Assembly (NCBI GenBank): GCA_021818505.1
Contig: JAKADX010000015.1
Coordinates: 1 to 64,000, forward strand
Source: Pseudomonadota bacterium
Lineage (GTDB): Bacteria > Pseudomonadota > Alphaproteobacteria > Acetobacterales > Acetobacteraceae
Direction: 5' to 3'
Length of the DNA: 64,000 bases
This document shows, piece after piece, positions 52,387 to 60,892 of this stretch; the first letter of the stretch is position 1; the number at the start of each line of letters is the position of its first letter. Below the pieces are notes generated by a model. It did no database searches and was not told the DNA's origin. It was given only the letters and a program-made list of their open reading frames with translations. The position numbers and the translations under genes are program-made.

Positions 52387-53352
52387 TCAGTTCCACAGCG
52401 GATCGATGGGCGGCCGTCCGGCCAGCACGGCCGCGATGTTGTCGAGTGCCCGCATTCCCATCGCCGTGCGCGTCTCGATCGTCGCACTGCCCATGTGCGG
52501 AAACAGGAAGGTGTTGGGCAACTCGGCCAGCCGCAGGTCGAACGCCGGCTCGTTATGGTACACGTCGAGCCCGGCGGCGAACAGGTGCCCCGAGCGCAGC
52601 GCCGCGATCAGCGCCTCCTCATCGACCAGGCCGCCGCGCGAGGCGTTGACGAACACGGCCCCTTTCGGCAGCAGCGCGAAGGTCTCGGCGTTCATCAGTC
52701 CGGCCGTCGCCGGGCCGCCGCGCGCGTGCAGCGTCAGGATATCGCATTGCGGCAGCATCTCCCGCAGATCGGCGAAATACGTCGCACCCTCCTCGATGTC
52801 CTCGGGCAGCCGCCGCGGGTTGTTGTAGAGGATGCGCATGTTGAAACCGCGTGCGCGCCGCGCCACTGCCTGGCCGATGCGGCCCAGCCCGACGATGCCG
52901 AGCCGCTTGCCGCTCGCCCGCACGCCCAGCATCTCGCCCAGGCCATAGCCGCGCCGCCACCCGGCGCGCATGATCGCCTCGTATTCATGCGCGCGCCGGC
53001 AGGCGCCCAGGATCAGCAGCATGGTCAGATCGGCGGTGCAATCGGTCAGCACGTCCGGCGTGTTGGTCACCGGCAGACCGCGCGCACGCGCCGCCGCCAC
53101 GTCGATATGTTCGAAACCGACGCTGCACGTCGCGGCGATCCGCACATGGTCGGGGATGCGCGCGATCACCGCCGCATCGAGCTTCAGATGCGAGCTGAAC
53201 AGCAGCGCCTCCGCCTGCGTGTCGCGCACCTGTTGCAGCATCTCCTCGGCGTCCATGTCGCGCCCCTCGGGCCACGGGCAGTCGAACTCGGCGCGAATGC
53301 GGGCGCCGACCGGACCCGGCATCTGGCGGCTGACGATCAGGCGCGGCTTCAT
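52387..53352 (-). CDS. D-2-hydroxyacid dehydrogenase (glyoxylate reductase-like)
   Basis: A 321-residue paralogue of the 51413 product. ATCSVGFEHIDVAAAR, GIVGLGRIGQAVARRARGFN, NASRGGLVDE, DVYHNEPAFD and LFPHMGSATIETR mark the complete catalytic set. The two adjacent genes appear to be a tandem duplication, now clearly diverged. The start at 53352 has GGGGGAG six bases upstream. The gene is divergent from the N-carbamoyl hydrolase-type gene across 96 bases, where shared regulation is possible. Confidence 0.9.
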   Translation of the reverse strand: MKPRLIVSRQMPGPVGARIRAEFDCPWPEGRDMDAEEMLQQVRDTQAEALLFSSHLKLDAAVIARIPDHVRIAATCSVGFEHIDVAAARARGLPVTNTPDVLTDCTADLTMLLILGACRRAHEYEAIMRAGWRRGYGLGEMLGVRASGKRLGIVGLGRIGQAVARRARGFNMRILYNNPRRLPEDIEEGATYFADLREMLPQCDILTLHARGGPATAGLMNAETFALLPKGAVFVNASRGGLVDEEALIAALRSGHLFAAGLDVYHNEPAFDLRLAELPNTFLFPHMGSATIETRTAMGMRALDNIAAVLAGRPPIDPLWN

Positions 53353-53448
53353 GCGTCTCTCCCCCTCGTGAGGCGCATGATGGCGGTCCCGGCGCGGTTG
53401 CGGAAGGGGCGAGCGCGCGCCACCCTGCGCGGCCCACAGGAGACCGCG

Positions 53449-54729
53449 ATGCGCCCCACCGTCACACCCGACCTCGGTCTCGCCGAGGAGCTGTTCGCCA
53501 CGCTGCGCGACGCGAGCTTCGAGGGCGTCGGCATCACGCGCGAAGCCTATGGGCCGGGCGAGCGCATCGCCCACGCGATCGTGAGCGAGCGGGCGCGGGC
53601 GCTGGGGCTGGAGGTCGCGGTCGATCCCGCCGGCAACCTGCTGCTGACCCTGCCGGGGGCAGACCGGGCGGCGCCGGTGCTGGTGATCGGCAGCCATCTC
53701 GATTCCGTCCGTCAGGGCGGCAATTACGATGGTGCGGCCGGCGTGCTGGCCGGCCTCGCCGCGGTCGCCGGGATGCGCCATGCCGGGTTCGTTCCCGCCT
53801 GCGACATCACCGTGCTGGTGGCGCGGGCGGAGGAGAGCGGGTCGTGGTTCCCGACCAGTTTCCCCGGCAGCCGCGCCGCCCTCGGCCGTCTGCCCACCGA
53901 GGCGCTCGCCGTCCGGCGCCTGGACACCGGCCGCACGCTGGCCGAGCACATGGCCGAGGAAGGCTTCGATCCCGACGCGGTGCGCGCTGGCGCGTGCCTG
54001 CTGCCGCCCGCACGGGTGCGCGCCTATCTGGAGCTGCATATCGAGCAGGGGCCGGTGCTGGACGCGGCGGGCATTCCCGTCGGCATCGTCACCGCGGTCC
54101 CCGGCGCGCGCCGGCTGCGGGCGGCGCGGGTGCTGGGCGAATACAACCATTCCGGCGCCACGCCGCGCCGCTTCCGCCGCGACGCCGCGATCGCGCTGGC
54201 GGAACTGGCCTACCGGCTGGATGAGGCGTGGGCGGCGCTGGAGGCGGCGGGACAGAGGCTGGTCTGCACCTTCTGCGTGCTGGCCACGACCGAGGATGCC
54301 GGGTTGGGCAAGATCGCCGGCGAGGCGCGCTTTCAGCTCGACGTGCGCAGTGTCGATGCGGCCAGCGTCGATGCGCTCTATGCCGCGCTGCACCGGCTGG
54401 TGCCCGAGATCGAAGCGCGGCGCGGCGTGCGCTTCGAACTGGGCGAGGAGGTGCGCAGCCCGGCCGCGCCGATGCACGCGGGCGTGCAGGCCGCGCTGGC
54501 GCGCGCGGCGGACGCCGCCGGCGTGGCGTGGCGGTCGATGCCCAGCGGCGGCGGCCACGACGTGGTTTCCTTCGCCCAGGCCGGCGTGCCCGCGGGCCTG
54601 CTGTTCGTGCGCAACCAGCACGGCAGCCACAACCCGCAGGAGGCCATGCGCATGGAGGACTTCGCCGCCGCCGCCGCGGTGGTGACGGGGTGGGCGGTGG
54701 CGGAGAGCGTGGCGGACCGCCCAGGTTGA
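53449..54729 (+). CDS. Zinc-dependent amidohydrolase (N-carbamoyl-L-amino acid hydrolase/allantoate amidohydrolase family)
   Basis: A 426-residue M20-type hydrolase. Metal ligands are in IGSHLDSVRQGGNYDGAAGVLAG (His, Asp), RAEESGSWFPTSFPGSRAALG (Glu), ELHIEQGPVLDAAG (His) and GSHNPQEAM (His). The group hydrolyses carbamoyl or ureido groups of amino acids or ureides. Hydantoinase/oxoprolinase-type genes lie 1.3 kb downstream, so the context fits N-carbamoyl amino acid turnover, though no DNase- or imidase-type hydantoinase is seen. AGGAGA precedes the ATG. Confidence 0.9.
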   Translation: MRPTVTPDLGLAEELFATLRDASFEGVGITREAYGPGERIAHAIVSERARALGLEVAVDPAGNLLLTLPGADRAAPVLVIGSHLDSVRQGGNYDGAAGVLAGLAAVAGMRHAGFVPACDITVLVARAEESGSWFPTSFPGSRAALGRLPTEALAVRRLDTGRTLAEHMAEEGFDPDAVRAGACLLPPARVRAYLELHIEQGPVLDAAGIPVGIVTAVPGARRLRAARVLGEYNHSGATPRRFRRDAAIALAELAYRLDEAWAALEAAGQRLVCTFCVLATTEDAGLGKIAGEARFQLDVRSVDAASVDALYAALHRLVPEIEARRGVRFELGEEVRSPAAPMHAGVQAALARAADAAGVAWRSMPSGGGHDVVSFAQAGVPAGLLFVRNQHGSHNPQEAMRMEDFAAAAAVVTGWAVAESVADRPG

Positions 54730-54777
54730 TCGGGGCAACGGCGGGGCGCACACTCCGCGCGAGACGACGGGACACCC

Positions 54778-55245
54778 ATGAGTACCCTCTACGACGCCGA
54801 CATCGTGCTGTGGTCCGAGCAGCAGGCGGAGAAATTGCGCCGCATCGCGCGCGGCGAGCAGCCGAACGAGGTGGACTGGGAGAACATCGTCGAGGAGATC
54901 GAGAGCGTGGGGCGGAGCGAGATGTACACGGTCCGCAGCCTGCTGCTGCGTGCCCTCGAACACCTGCTGAAGGCCGCCGCCTGGCCGCATGCCCAGTCCG
55001 CCCGCAAGTGGCTGCACGATGCGCGGACGTTTCTCCGCGACGCGCGGCTCACCTGGGCGCCGAGCATGGCGCAACGGATCGACCTCGCCGACCTCTATGC
55101 GGAGGCTCTGGCGAGCGTGCGGGACCTGGCGTTCGAGGAAGGGCCGCCCGGACCGCTGCCCGCGGACTGTCCGGTGACGCTGGCGGAACTGATCTCGGGC
55201 GACGTGATGGGGGTGCTGGCGCCGCGCTTCCGTCCGCCCGCCTGA
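54778..55245 (+). CDS. DUF29 domain protein
   Basis: A 155-residue protein matching the DUF29 family: LYDADIVLWSEQQAEKLRRIA, then DWENIVEEIESVGRSEMYTVRSLLLRALEHLLKA. It is predicted to be helical and cytoplasmic. The function of DUF29 is unknown to me. These genes often occur in multiple copies in proteobacteria and cyanobacteria. It is followed by a terminator hairpin, so it is probably transcribed alone or with the hydrolase 48 bases upstream. Confidence 0.9.
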   Translation: MSTLYDADIVLWSEQQAEKLRRIARGEQPNEVDWENIVEEIESVGRSEMYTVRSLLLRALEHLLKAAAWPHAQSARKWLHDARTFLRDARLTWAPSMAQRIDLADLYAEALASVRDLAFEEGPPGPLPADCPVTLAELISGDVMGVLAPRFRPPA

Positions 55246-55249
55246 CCAC

Positions 55250-55284
55250 GCCCCGGGGCCGGTGATCGGCCGGGGCAGACTTTT
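55250..55284 (+). terminator. Rho-independent terminator after the DUF29 gene
   Basis: GCCCC-GG-GGCCG, loop GTGAT, CGGCC-GGGGC makes a ten-pair stem with a two-base bulge (55250-55276), followed by AGAC then TTTT. This is the clearest intrinsic terminator in the window. Confidence 0.75.
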
Positions 55285-55288
55285 GTGC

Positions 55289-55319
55289 TTGCCCAGGGGG
55301 GCGACTGTTGTGTTAGTAT
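55289..55319 (+). promoter_or_regulatory. Candidate promoter placing a start codon at the transcript end
   Basis: TAGTAT at 55314-55319 is a good -10 hexamer, with TTGCCC at 55289-55294 as a weak -35 (19-base spacer). The -10 ends eight bases before the ATG at 55327 and no ribosome-binding sequence is present, suggesting a leaderless mRNA. Confidence 0.45.
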
Positions 55320-55326
55320 ATCTGTC

Positions 55327-55929
55327 ATGTCCTCCACCACCCCGGCGCAGCGGCTCGCCCTGATCATCGAAGGTCTGCGCCGGGCCGTGGCCGCGCAGAT
55401 CGCCGGGCGGCGGCTCGCGGGGCCGTTCATCATCCTCATCTGCTCGCGGCTGGGCCGCCTCGCCGGGCTCGCCGCAAGGGTCTCTGCGGGCACCGCCGGT
55501 CCCCGGCGTCGCGCCGCATCCCGTCAGCCGAGCAAACGGCCCCGTCCGACCTATCAGCGCCTGCCGCGCCGCTTCGCCTGGCTGCTGCCGCTGGTGCCGG
55601 GGGAGGCGGCGGCGTACGGGTCGCAGTTGCAGCATCTCCTGGCTGACCCCGAGATGGCGGCGCTGATCGCCGCCGCCCCGCAGGCCGGCCGCATCCTGCG
55701 CCCGCTCTGCCGGATGCTGGGGGTCCGCCTGCCGCCCAGCCTGCGGCAACCAAGCCTGCGCCAACCAAGCCTGCGCACGCCGCGGCCATCCGCGCCCGCT
55801 GCCGGGACGGCCGGCCCGGTGCTTGCGCCGAGGCCGCCGCCGGCCGCGCTCTCCTCGCCGCGTCCTGCGGCCGCCGGACCGACGCGGCTGCCGCCCCGAC
55901 ACGCCTGTGGCCCGCCGGTGCCGGCATGA
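55327..55929 (+). CDS. Conserved-type hypothetical protein with Pro-rich tail
   Basis: A 200-residue protein. The N-terminus (SSTTPAQRLALIIEGLRRAVAAQ) and the hydrophobic block GPFIILICSRLGRLAGLAARV are followed by a basic segment, a helical segment (LPRRFAWLLPLVPGEAAAYGSQLQHLLADPEMAALIAAAPQAGRILRPLCRMLGV cut by family-like leucines) and a Pro/Ala-rich tail that contains three PSLRQ repeats. I associate this organisation with a family common in Acetobacteraceae, from memory only. The start at 55327 has no Shine-Dalgarno sequence. No function is known to me. Confidence 0.65.
   Translation: MSSTTPAQRLALIIEGLRRAVAAQIAGRRLAGPFIILICSRLGRLAGLAARVSAGTAGPRRRAASRQPSKRPRPTYQRLPRRFAWLLPLVPGEAAAYGSQLQHLLADPEMAALIAAAPQAGRILRPLCRMLGVRLPPSLRQPSLRQPSLRTPRPSAPAAGTAGPVLAPRPPPAALSSPRPAAAGPTRLPPRHACGPPVPA
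55738..55782 (+). repeat. Three tandem 15-base coding repeats
   Basis: Three consecutive 15-base units beginning AGCCTGCG encode PSLRQ, PSLRQ and PSLRT. Units one and two differ by one base (G versus C), indicating a recent slippage-type duplication inside the Pro-rich tail of the hypothetical protein. Confidence 0.8.
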
Positions 55930-56051
55930 GCGCGCCGCCCCGCGCGCGGATAATGTTCCACTATGACAACAATACCGACATAGCGGGACTGGCAGCGCCC
56001 ACAGGCCTGACGCCCCCTTGACGCGCCGCGCCGCGCCGGCAACGTGACGCC

Positions 56052-58127
56052 ATGACCTCCGCCCGTCTCGCCGTCGATATCGGCGGTACCTTCACCGATC
56101 TTGCCCTTGAACGCGACGGCCGGCGCACCACTGTCAAGGTGCTGACCACGCCGGAGGCGCCGGAACGCGGCGTGATGCAGGGCGTGCGCACCATCCTGCA
56201 CCGCGCTGCCCTCGGCGTCGCGGACCTCGCCATCGTCATCCACGGCACCACGCTCGCCACCAACGCCGTGATCGAGCGCAAGGGCGCCCGCACGGCGCTC
56301 GTGACCACCGACGGGTTCCGCGACGTGCTCGCGCTGCGCAACGAGAGTCGCTACGACCAGTACGACCTCAACCTCGTGCTGCCGGAGCCGTTGGTGCCGC
56401 GGCATCTGCGCCTGCCGGTGCCGGAGCGGCTGGACAACCAGGGCCGCGTGCTGCTGCCGCTCGATGAAGGTGCCGTGCGCGCCCTGGTGCCGGTGCTGCA
56501 GCGCGAGCGGGTCGAGAGTGTTGCCATCGGCTTCATCCACGGCTTCGTCAATCCGGCACACGAACGCCGCGCCCGCGACATCCTCGCCGCTGCACTGCCC
56601 GACCTGCCGATCACGCTCGCCTCCGACGTCTCGCCGGAGATGCGCGAGTGGGAGCGGTTTTCCACCGCCGCCGCCAACGCCTATGTGCAGCCCCTGATGG
56701 CGCGATATCTGTCGCGGCTGGAGCAGGAGTTGCGCGCCGAGGGGATGCGTGCGCCGCTGTTCCTGATGCTGTCGGGCGGCGGGTTGACCACCGTTGCGAC
56801 GGCCTGCCGGTTTCCGATCAGGCTGGTGGAGAGCGGGCCGGCGGGCGGCGCGATCTTCTCCGCCCATGTCGCGCGCGAATGCGGGCTGGATCGCGTGCTG
56901 TCCTTCGACATGGGCGGCACCACCGCGAAGGTCTGTCTGATCGACGACTTCCGCCCGCAGACCGCGCGCAGCTTCGAGGTGGCGCGGGTGGGGCGGTTCA
57001 AGAAAGGCTCGGGCCTGCCGCTCAGGATTCCGGTGATCGAGATGGTCGAGATCGGCGCCGGCGGCGGCAGCATAGCGCGCGTCGATGCGCTCGGCCGCAT
57101 CACCGTCGGGCCGGACAGCGCCGGCGCCGATCCGGGGCCGGCCTGCTATGCGCGCGGGGGTGAGCACCCGACCGTGACGGACGCCAATCTTCTGCTTGGC
57201 CGCTATGAGTCGCGCCGCTTCGCCGGTGGGCGCTTCAACCTCGATGCCGAAGCCGCGCGCGCGACTCTCGCGGCCGACATCGGCGATCGGCTTGACCTGT
57301 CCGCGGAAATGGCCGCTCTCGGCGTGATCGAGATGGTGGACGAGACGATGGCGAACGCCGCGCGCGTGCATGCCATCGAATCGGGAAAATCCTATGCGGG
57401 GCGCACGCTGATTGCCTTCGGCGGCGGCGGCCCCGTTCACGCCTGCCGCGTCGCCGAAAAGGTCGGCATCCATCGCGTGCTGGTCCCCTCCGGCGCGGGC
57501 GTGGGCAGCGCCATCGGCTTTTTGCGCGCGCCGGTCGGCTACGAGGTGGTGCGCAGCCTGTATCAGCGGTTCTCGACGTTCGATGTCGATGCCGTCAACG
57601 CATTGCTCGACGACATGGCGGCCGAAGCAAAATCCGTTGTCGTGCAGGGCAGCTTCGGTGCCGCGTTGCACGAGACGCGCGTCGCCTATATGCGCTATGT
57701 CGGGCAGGGGCACGAGATCGCGGTGCGGTTGCCGCCGCACCGTCTCACGGCGTCCGACGTGCCGGCGATCCGCGCCGCCTATGACGACGAATACACGCGG
57801 TTCTACAATCGCCCGGTGCCGGGCTCGGACGTGGAAATCCTCAGCTATGCCGTCAGCGTTGCGACCGTCACGGACGATGAACCGCCGTCGCCGCCGGATG
57901 CCGTCAGGCACGCCGCGCGCCCGGTCCGCACGCAACTCGTGCGCGACACGGCGAGCGGTGAGCAGGCGGAGTGGCCGGTGTTCGAGCGCGCGGCGCTGAC
58001 GCCGGGCGCAGTGCTGCAAGGCCCCGCCATCATCGCCGAGGACGAAACCTCCACCCTCGTCGGCCCGTCCTGGTCGGCGCTGATCGACGGCTACGGCTAC
58101 ATCGTTCTGTCGCGGGAGGCAGCGTGA
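56052..58127 (+). CDS. hyuA: Hydantoinase/oxoprolinase family protein, subunit A
   Basis: A 691-residue HyuA-type ATPase-fold subunit. LAVDIGGTFTDLALERDG is the N-terminal nucleotide-binding block; IHGTTLATNAVIERKGARTALVTT, LSGGGLTTV and VLSFDMGGTTAKVCLIDDF are typical; GAGGGSIARVDALGRITVGPDSAGADPGPACY is the most conserved stretch of the family (glycine-rich). HyuA/HyuB pairs act as ATP-dependent hydantoinases, 5-oxoprolinases or acetone/acetophenone carboxylases. No gamma subunit is adjacent, so a hydantoin or oxoproline-type substrate is more likely. It couples to HyuB through TGATG. Confidence 0.92.
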   Translation: MTSARLAVDIGGTFTDLALERDGRRTTVKVLTTPEAPERGVMQGVRTILHRAALGVADLAIVIHGTTLATNAVIERKGARTALVTTDGFRDVLALRNESRYDQYDLNLVLPEPLVPRHLRLPVPERLDNQGRVLLPLDEGAVRALVPVLQRERVESVAIGFIHGFVNPAHERRARDILAAALPDLPITLASDVSPEMREWERFSTAAANAYVQPLMARYLSRLEQELRAEGMRAPLFLMLSGGGLTTVATACRFPIRLVESGPAGGAIFSAHVARECGLDRVLSFDMGGTTAKVCLIDDFRPQTARSFEVARVGRFKKGSGLPLRIPVIEMVEIGAGGGSIARVDALGRITVGPDSAGADPGPACYARGGEHPTVTDANLLLGRYESRRFAGGRFNLDAEAARATLAADIGDRLDLSAEMAALGVIEMVDETMANAARVHAIESGKSYAGRTLIAFGGGGPVHACRVAEKVGIHRVLVPSGAGVGSAIGFLRAPVGYEVVRSLYQRFSTFDVDAVNALLDDMAAEAKSVVVQGSFGAALHETRVAYMRYVGQGHEIAVRLPPHRLTASDVPAIRAAYDDEYTRFYNRPVPGSDVEILSYAVSVATVTDDEPPSPPDAVRHAARPVRTQLVRDTASGEQAEWPVFERAALTPGAVLQGPAIIAEDETSTLVGPSWSALIDGYGYIVLSREAA

Positions 58128-59857
58128 TGTCGGCACTCAGGGAAATCCATCGGCAGGTGATGTGGAACCGGCTGATCGCGGTGGTCGAGGAACAGGCGCA
58201 GACCATGATCCGCACTGCCTTCTCGACCACGGTGCGCGAGGCCGGCGATCTCTCCGCCGGCATCTTCGACGTGCAGGGCCGGATGCTGGCGCAGGCCGTG
58301 ACCGGCACGCCGGGCCATGTCAACTCGATGATGGAGAGTGTCGGTCATTTCCTGGCGAAATTCCCGGCGCACACGATGCAGCCGGGTGATCACTACATCA
58401 CCAACGACCCGTGGCTCGGCACCGGCCATCTGCACGACCTGACGGTGGTGACGCCGGCCTTCCATCGCGGCCGCATGGTCGGCCTGTTCGCCAATACCGC
58501 GCACGTCATCGACGTGGGCGGCCTCGGCTTCGGCCCCGAAGGGCGCAGCGTGTTCGAGGAAGGACTGTACATCCCGATCGTCAAATGCTTCGACCGCGGG
58601 CAGCCGAACGAAACCTTCTTCGACTTCATCCGCGCCGGCTCGCGGCTGCCGGTCGAACTCGAAGGCGACATCTTCTCGCTCTGCGCCTGCAACGAGGAGG
58701 GCGCGCGGCGGCTGGCGCACATGTTGGACGAATTCGCGCTCGACGGGCTGGACGATCTGGCGGACTTCATCTTCGCCAGTTCGCTGCGCGCGACCGAGGC
58801 CGAGATCGCGAAACTGCCGCGCGGCACCTGGCACGCCGAGCTGCACTCCGACGGCTACGAGCAGCCGGTGACGCTGCGCGCTGCGCTGAGCATCGACGCC
58901 GACGGAATCGGCGTGGATTTCGCCGGTACCTCGGGCCTGTCGCAACGCGGCATCAACGTGCCGGCGGCCTATTGCCGCGCCTATGCCAGTTTCGGGATCA
59001 AGGTCGTGGTGGCGCCGGAGGTGCCGAACAACTGGGCCAGCCTGCAACGCTTCCGCTTCGCCATTCCCGAAGGCTGCATCCTGAATGCGCCGCGGCCCTA
59101 TCCGGTCTCGGTGCGCCATGTCATCGGCCAGTTGCTGCCCGACCTGATGATGGGCTGCCTGCATCAGGCGCTGCCCGATCGCGTGGCGGCCGAGGGGTCG
59201 TCCGCACTGTGGAACCCGCCTCTGCGCGGCGGCGGCGCGGTGTCCGGCCAGGGCGGCGGCAATCGCCGCGTGCCGGCGGATTTCGAGATCATCACCTTCA
59301 ATTCCGGCGGCACCGGCGCGCGCCCGGCGCTGGATGGCCTCGACGGCACGGCGTTCCCGTCAGGCGTGCGCACCATGCCGGTCGAAGCAACCGAGAACGC
59401 GGCGCCGGTGGTATTCTGGCGCAAGGAACTGCGCCCGGACTCGGCCGGCGCCGGCCGCACCCGCGGCGGTTTCGGGCAGATCATGGAGATCGCGGCGAAA
59501 GACGATCTGGAATTCGCCGTCAACGCCGTGTTCGACCGCGTCGCCAACCCGCCGCGCGGGCGCGACGGCGGCGGCGACGGGGCGGCGGGCGCGGTGGCAT
59601 TGAAATCCGGCGCGCGGTTGCGGACCAAAGGGTTTCAGATCATCCCCGAGGGCGACCGGTTGCGGCTCGACCTGCCCGGCGGTGGCGGGCTGGGCGATCC
59701 GGCGACGCGCGACCCGGCGCTGGTGGCGCGCGACGTGCGCGACGGGCTGGTGAGCGCGGCGGCGGCGCGCCGCATCTACAAGGTGGCGCTGACCGCCGAC
59801 GGCGCACCTGACCTCGCGGCGACGGCGGCGCTGCGCGGCATCCCGCCGCCGATGTGA
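58127..59857 (+). CDS. hyuB: Hydantoinase/oxoprolinase family protein, subunit B
   Basis: A 576-residue HyuB-type subunit. MIRTAFSTTVREAGDLSAGIFDVQGRMLAQA, PGDHYITNDPWLGTGHLHDLTVV and VSVRHVIGQLLPDLMMGCLHQALPDRVAAEG are the characteristic blocks; the C-terminus has GGFGQIMEI and RLDLPGGGGLGDPATRDP, the substrate-loop region. It forms a complex with subunit A and carries the ring-opening or hydrolysis chemistry in known systems. The ATG at 58127 overlaps the subunit A stop. Confidence 0.92.
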   Translation: MSALREIHRQVMWNRLIAVVEEQAQTMIRTAFSTTVREAGDLSAGIFDVQGRMLAQAVTGTPGHVNSMMESVGHFLAKFPAHTMQPGDHYITNDPWLGTGHLHDLTVVTPAFHRGRMVGLFANTAHVIDVGGLGFGPEGRSVFEEGLYIPIVKCFDRGQPNETFFDFIRAGSRLPVELEGDIFSLCACNEEGARRLAHMLDEFALDGLDDLADFIFASSLRATEAEIAKLPRGTWHAELHSDGYEQPVTLRAALSIDADGIGVDFAGTSGLSQRGINVPAAYCRAYASFGIKVVVAPEVPNNWASLQRFRFAIPEGCILNAPRPYPVSVRHVIGQLLPDLMMGCLHQALPDRVAAEGSSALWNPPLRGGGAVSGQGGGNRRVPADFEIITFNSGGTGARPALDGLDGTAFPSGVRTMPVEATENAAPVVFWRKELRPDSAGAGRTRGGFGQIMEIAAKDDLEFAVNAVFDRVANPPRGRDGGGDGAAGAVALKSGARLRTKGFQIIPEGDRLRLDLPGGGGLGDPATRDPALVARDVRDGLVSAAAARRIYKVALTADGAPDLAATAALRGIPPPM

Positions 59858-59869
59858 CGCTGCCGTCCG

Positions 59870-60406
59870 TCAGTTCGGAGGGCGCTGCCAGGGAGGGGTC
59901 GGCACGTTGCGCGGGACCTGGGCGCCCTGCTGCGGCGGCTGGCGGCTTTGCGCCTGCGGCGGCGGGGCGCCGCTTCGGCCAAAGGATCGCTGCGGCGATG
60001 CCGGGGGGACGTTGCGCGGGCCGTAGGCGCCACCTTGCTGCGGCGGCGGGCGGCCCTGTCCCGGCGGTGGGGCACGCCCCGGGCCGCCCTGTGGGCCGCG
60101 GTCGCGCTGCCAGTTCCGGTCGCCCGGTCCGCCGCGATCGTAGCCGCGACCGTAGTAGCCACCGCCGAAACCGAAGCCGAGGGCAGGGGGCACGCCGTAG
60201 AACGGCGGCGCGTAGTAGTAGCCCGGCGCGTAGGGCGCGACATAGCCGGGGGCATAGCCGTACCCGTACGTCACCGGCGGCGCGTAGCCATAGCCGTATC
60301 CGTAGCCGGTCGTGGCGTAGTCGTCCGCGACGATGCAGCCCGACAGCAGCAGCAGGCCGGCCGCGAGCATGAGCCGGTGCCGGTCGCGTATGGCCTCGCG
60401 CATCAT
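59870..60406 (-). CDS. Gly/Tyr/Pro-rich lipoprotein
   Basis: A 178-residue predicted lipoprotein. MMREAIRDRHRLMLAAGLLLLSGCIVADD has a basic n-region, hydrophobic core and lipobox LSGC. The mature part has Tyr/Gly blocks (TGYGYGYGYAPP, YGYGYAPGY), then Gly/Arg/Pro/Gln-rich low complexity. It resembles the lipoprotein at 260 in design. No family is recognised. The upstream 260-base gap holds an FNR-like box about 190 bases away. Confidence 0.68.
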   Translation of the reverse strand: MMREAIRDRHRLMLAAGLLLLSGCIVADDYATTGYGYGYGYAPPVTYGYGYAPGYVAPYAPGYYYAPPFYGVPPALGFGFGGGYYGRGYDRGGPGDRNWQRDRGPQGGPGRAPPPGQGRPPPQQGGAYGPRNVPPASPQRSFGRSGAPPPQAQSRQPPQQGAQVPRNVPTPPWQRPPN

Positions 60407-60594
60407 GGTGCTGGGCTTCCTTCGCATCCTCTGCGTCGCGGCGCCGACGTGGCAGCGCAATATGGCACGGCGGTGGCGGGCCGGCGGACCCTGCCGCGAA
60501 TTCACGCGGCCGACGGCGCGCGGCCATGCAACGCGCTGCGGCAACAACCGGCGTCGCCGCGCCCGGTTGCACCGCACGCCCTCGACGCTGCGGC

Positions 60595-60614
60595 GCATTG
60601 ACCTGTGTCAATGC
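60595..60614. promoter_or_regulatory. FNR/FixK-type palindromic site
   Basis: GCATTGAC-CTGT-GTCAATGC is a perfect 20-base palindrome whose core TTGACCTGTGTCAA (60598-60611) matches the TTGA-N6-TCAA pattern bound by FNR, FnrL and FixK regulators. It lies 54 bases upstream of the small membrane protein gene at 60668. Binding itself is inferred. Confidence 0.6.
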
Positions 60615-60667
60615 CGCGACGTCCTCCGCGACGCTTGCGTGTCGCCCTTCGCAACGAGGAGGGGACG

Positions 60668-60829
60668 ATGACGCGCGGCGAGATGTGGTATCTGGTGATG
60701 GTGCTGGTGGCGTTTGCCGTGTTCACGGCAGTGCTGGCGCACGAATCCTGGCAGCAAAGGAAGGCGCGCCGGGCCGCGGAGGCGACATCCCCGGCGCCCG
60801 CGGCCGGGCCAATTCAGCAGCCGGGCTGA
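60668..60829 (+). CDS. Small single-pass membrane protein
   Basis: A 53-residue protein: MTRGEMWYLVMVLVAFAVFTAVLAHESWQQRKARRAAE, one transmembrane helix (about 7-24) followed by a basic cytoplasmic-side patch and a Pro/Ala tail. The start has an excellent ribosome site, GAGGAGGGG, three bases upstream. It is too short for family assignment; its size, topology and the FNR-like site upstream recall the small subunits of oxygen-regulated respiratory oxidases, but no oxidase gene is nearby, so this stays a hypothesis. Confidence 0.72.
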   Translation: MTRGEMWYLVMVLVAFAVFTAVLAHESWQQRKARRAAEATSPAPAAGPIQQPG

Positions 60830-60892
60830 GGCGCCGCACGCCCCGCCGGCTGTGTCACGGGGCGTCCGGCGACGGACGCCACTGGCGCCGCG

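Noticed and set aside
55738-55782. Short direct repeats as a possible CRISPR array.
   Set aside because: The units are 15 bases, directly adjacent without spacers, and encode a peptide repeat in frame; no cas gene is present.
53353-55902. Upstream extension of the 52387 dehydrogenase frame to about 1171 codons on the minus strand.
   Set aside because: The extension is antisense to the hydrolase and DUF29 genes and has no dehydrogenase-related content; the ribosome site at 53352 marks the true start.
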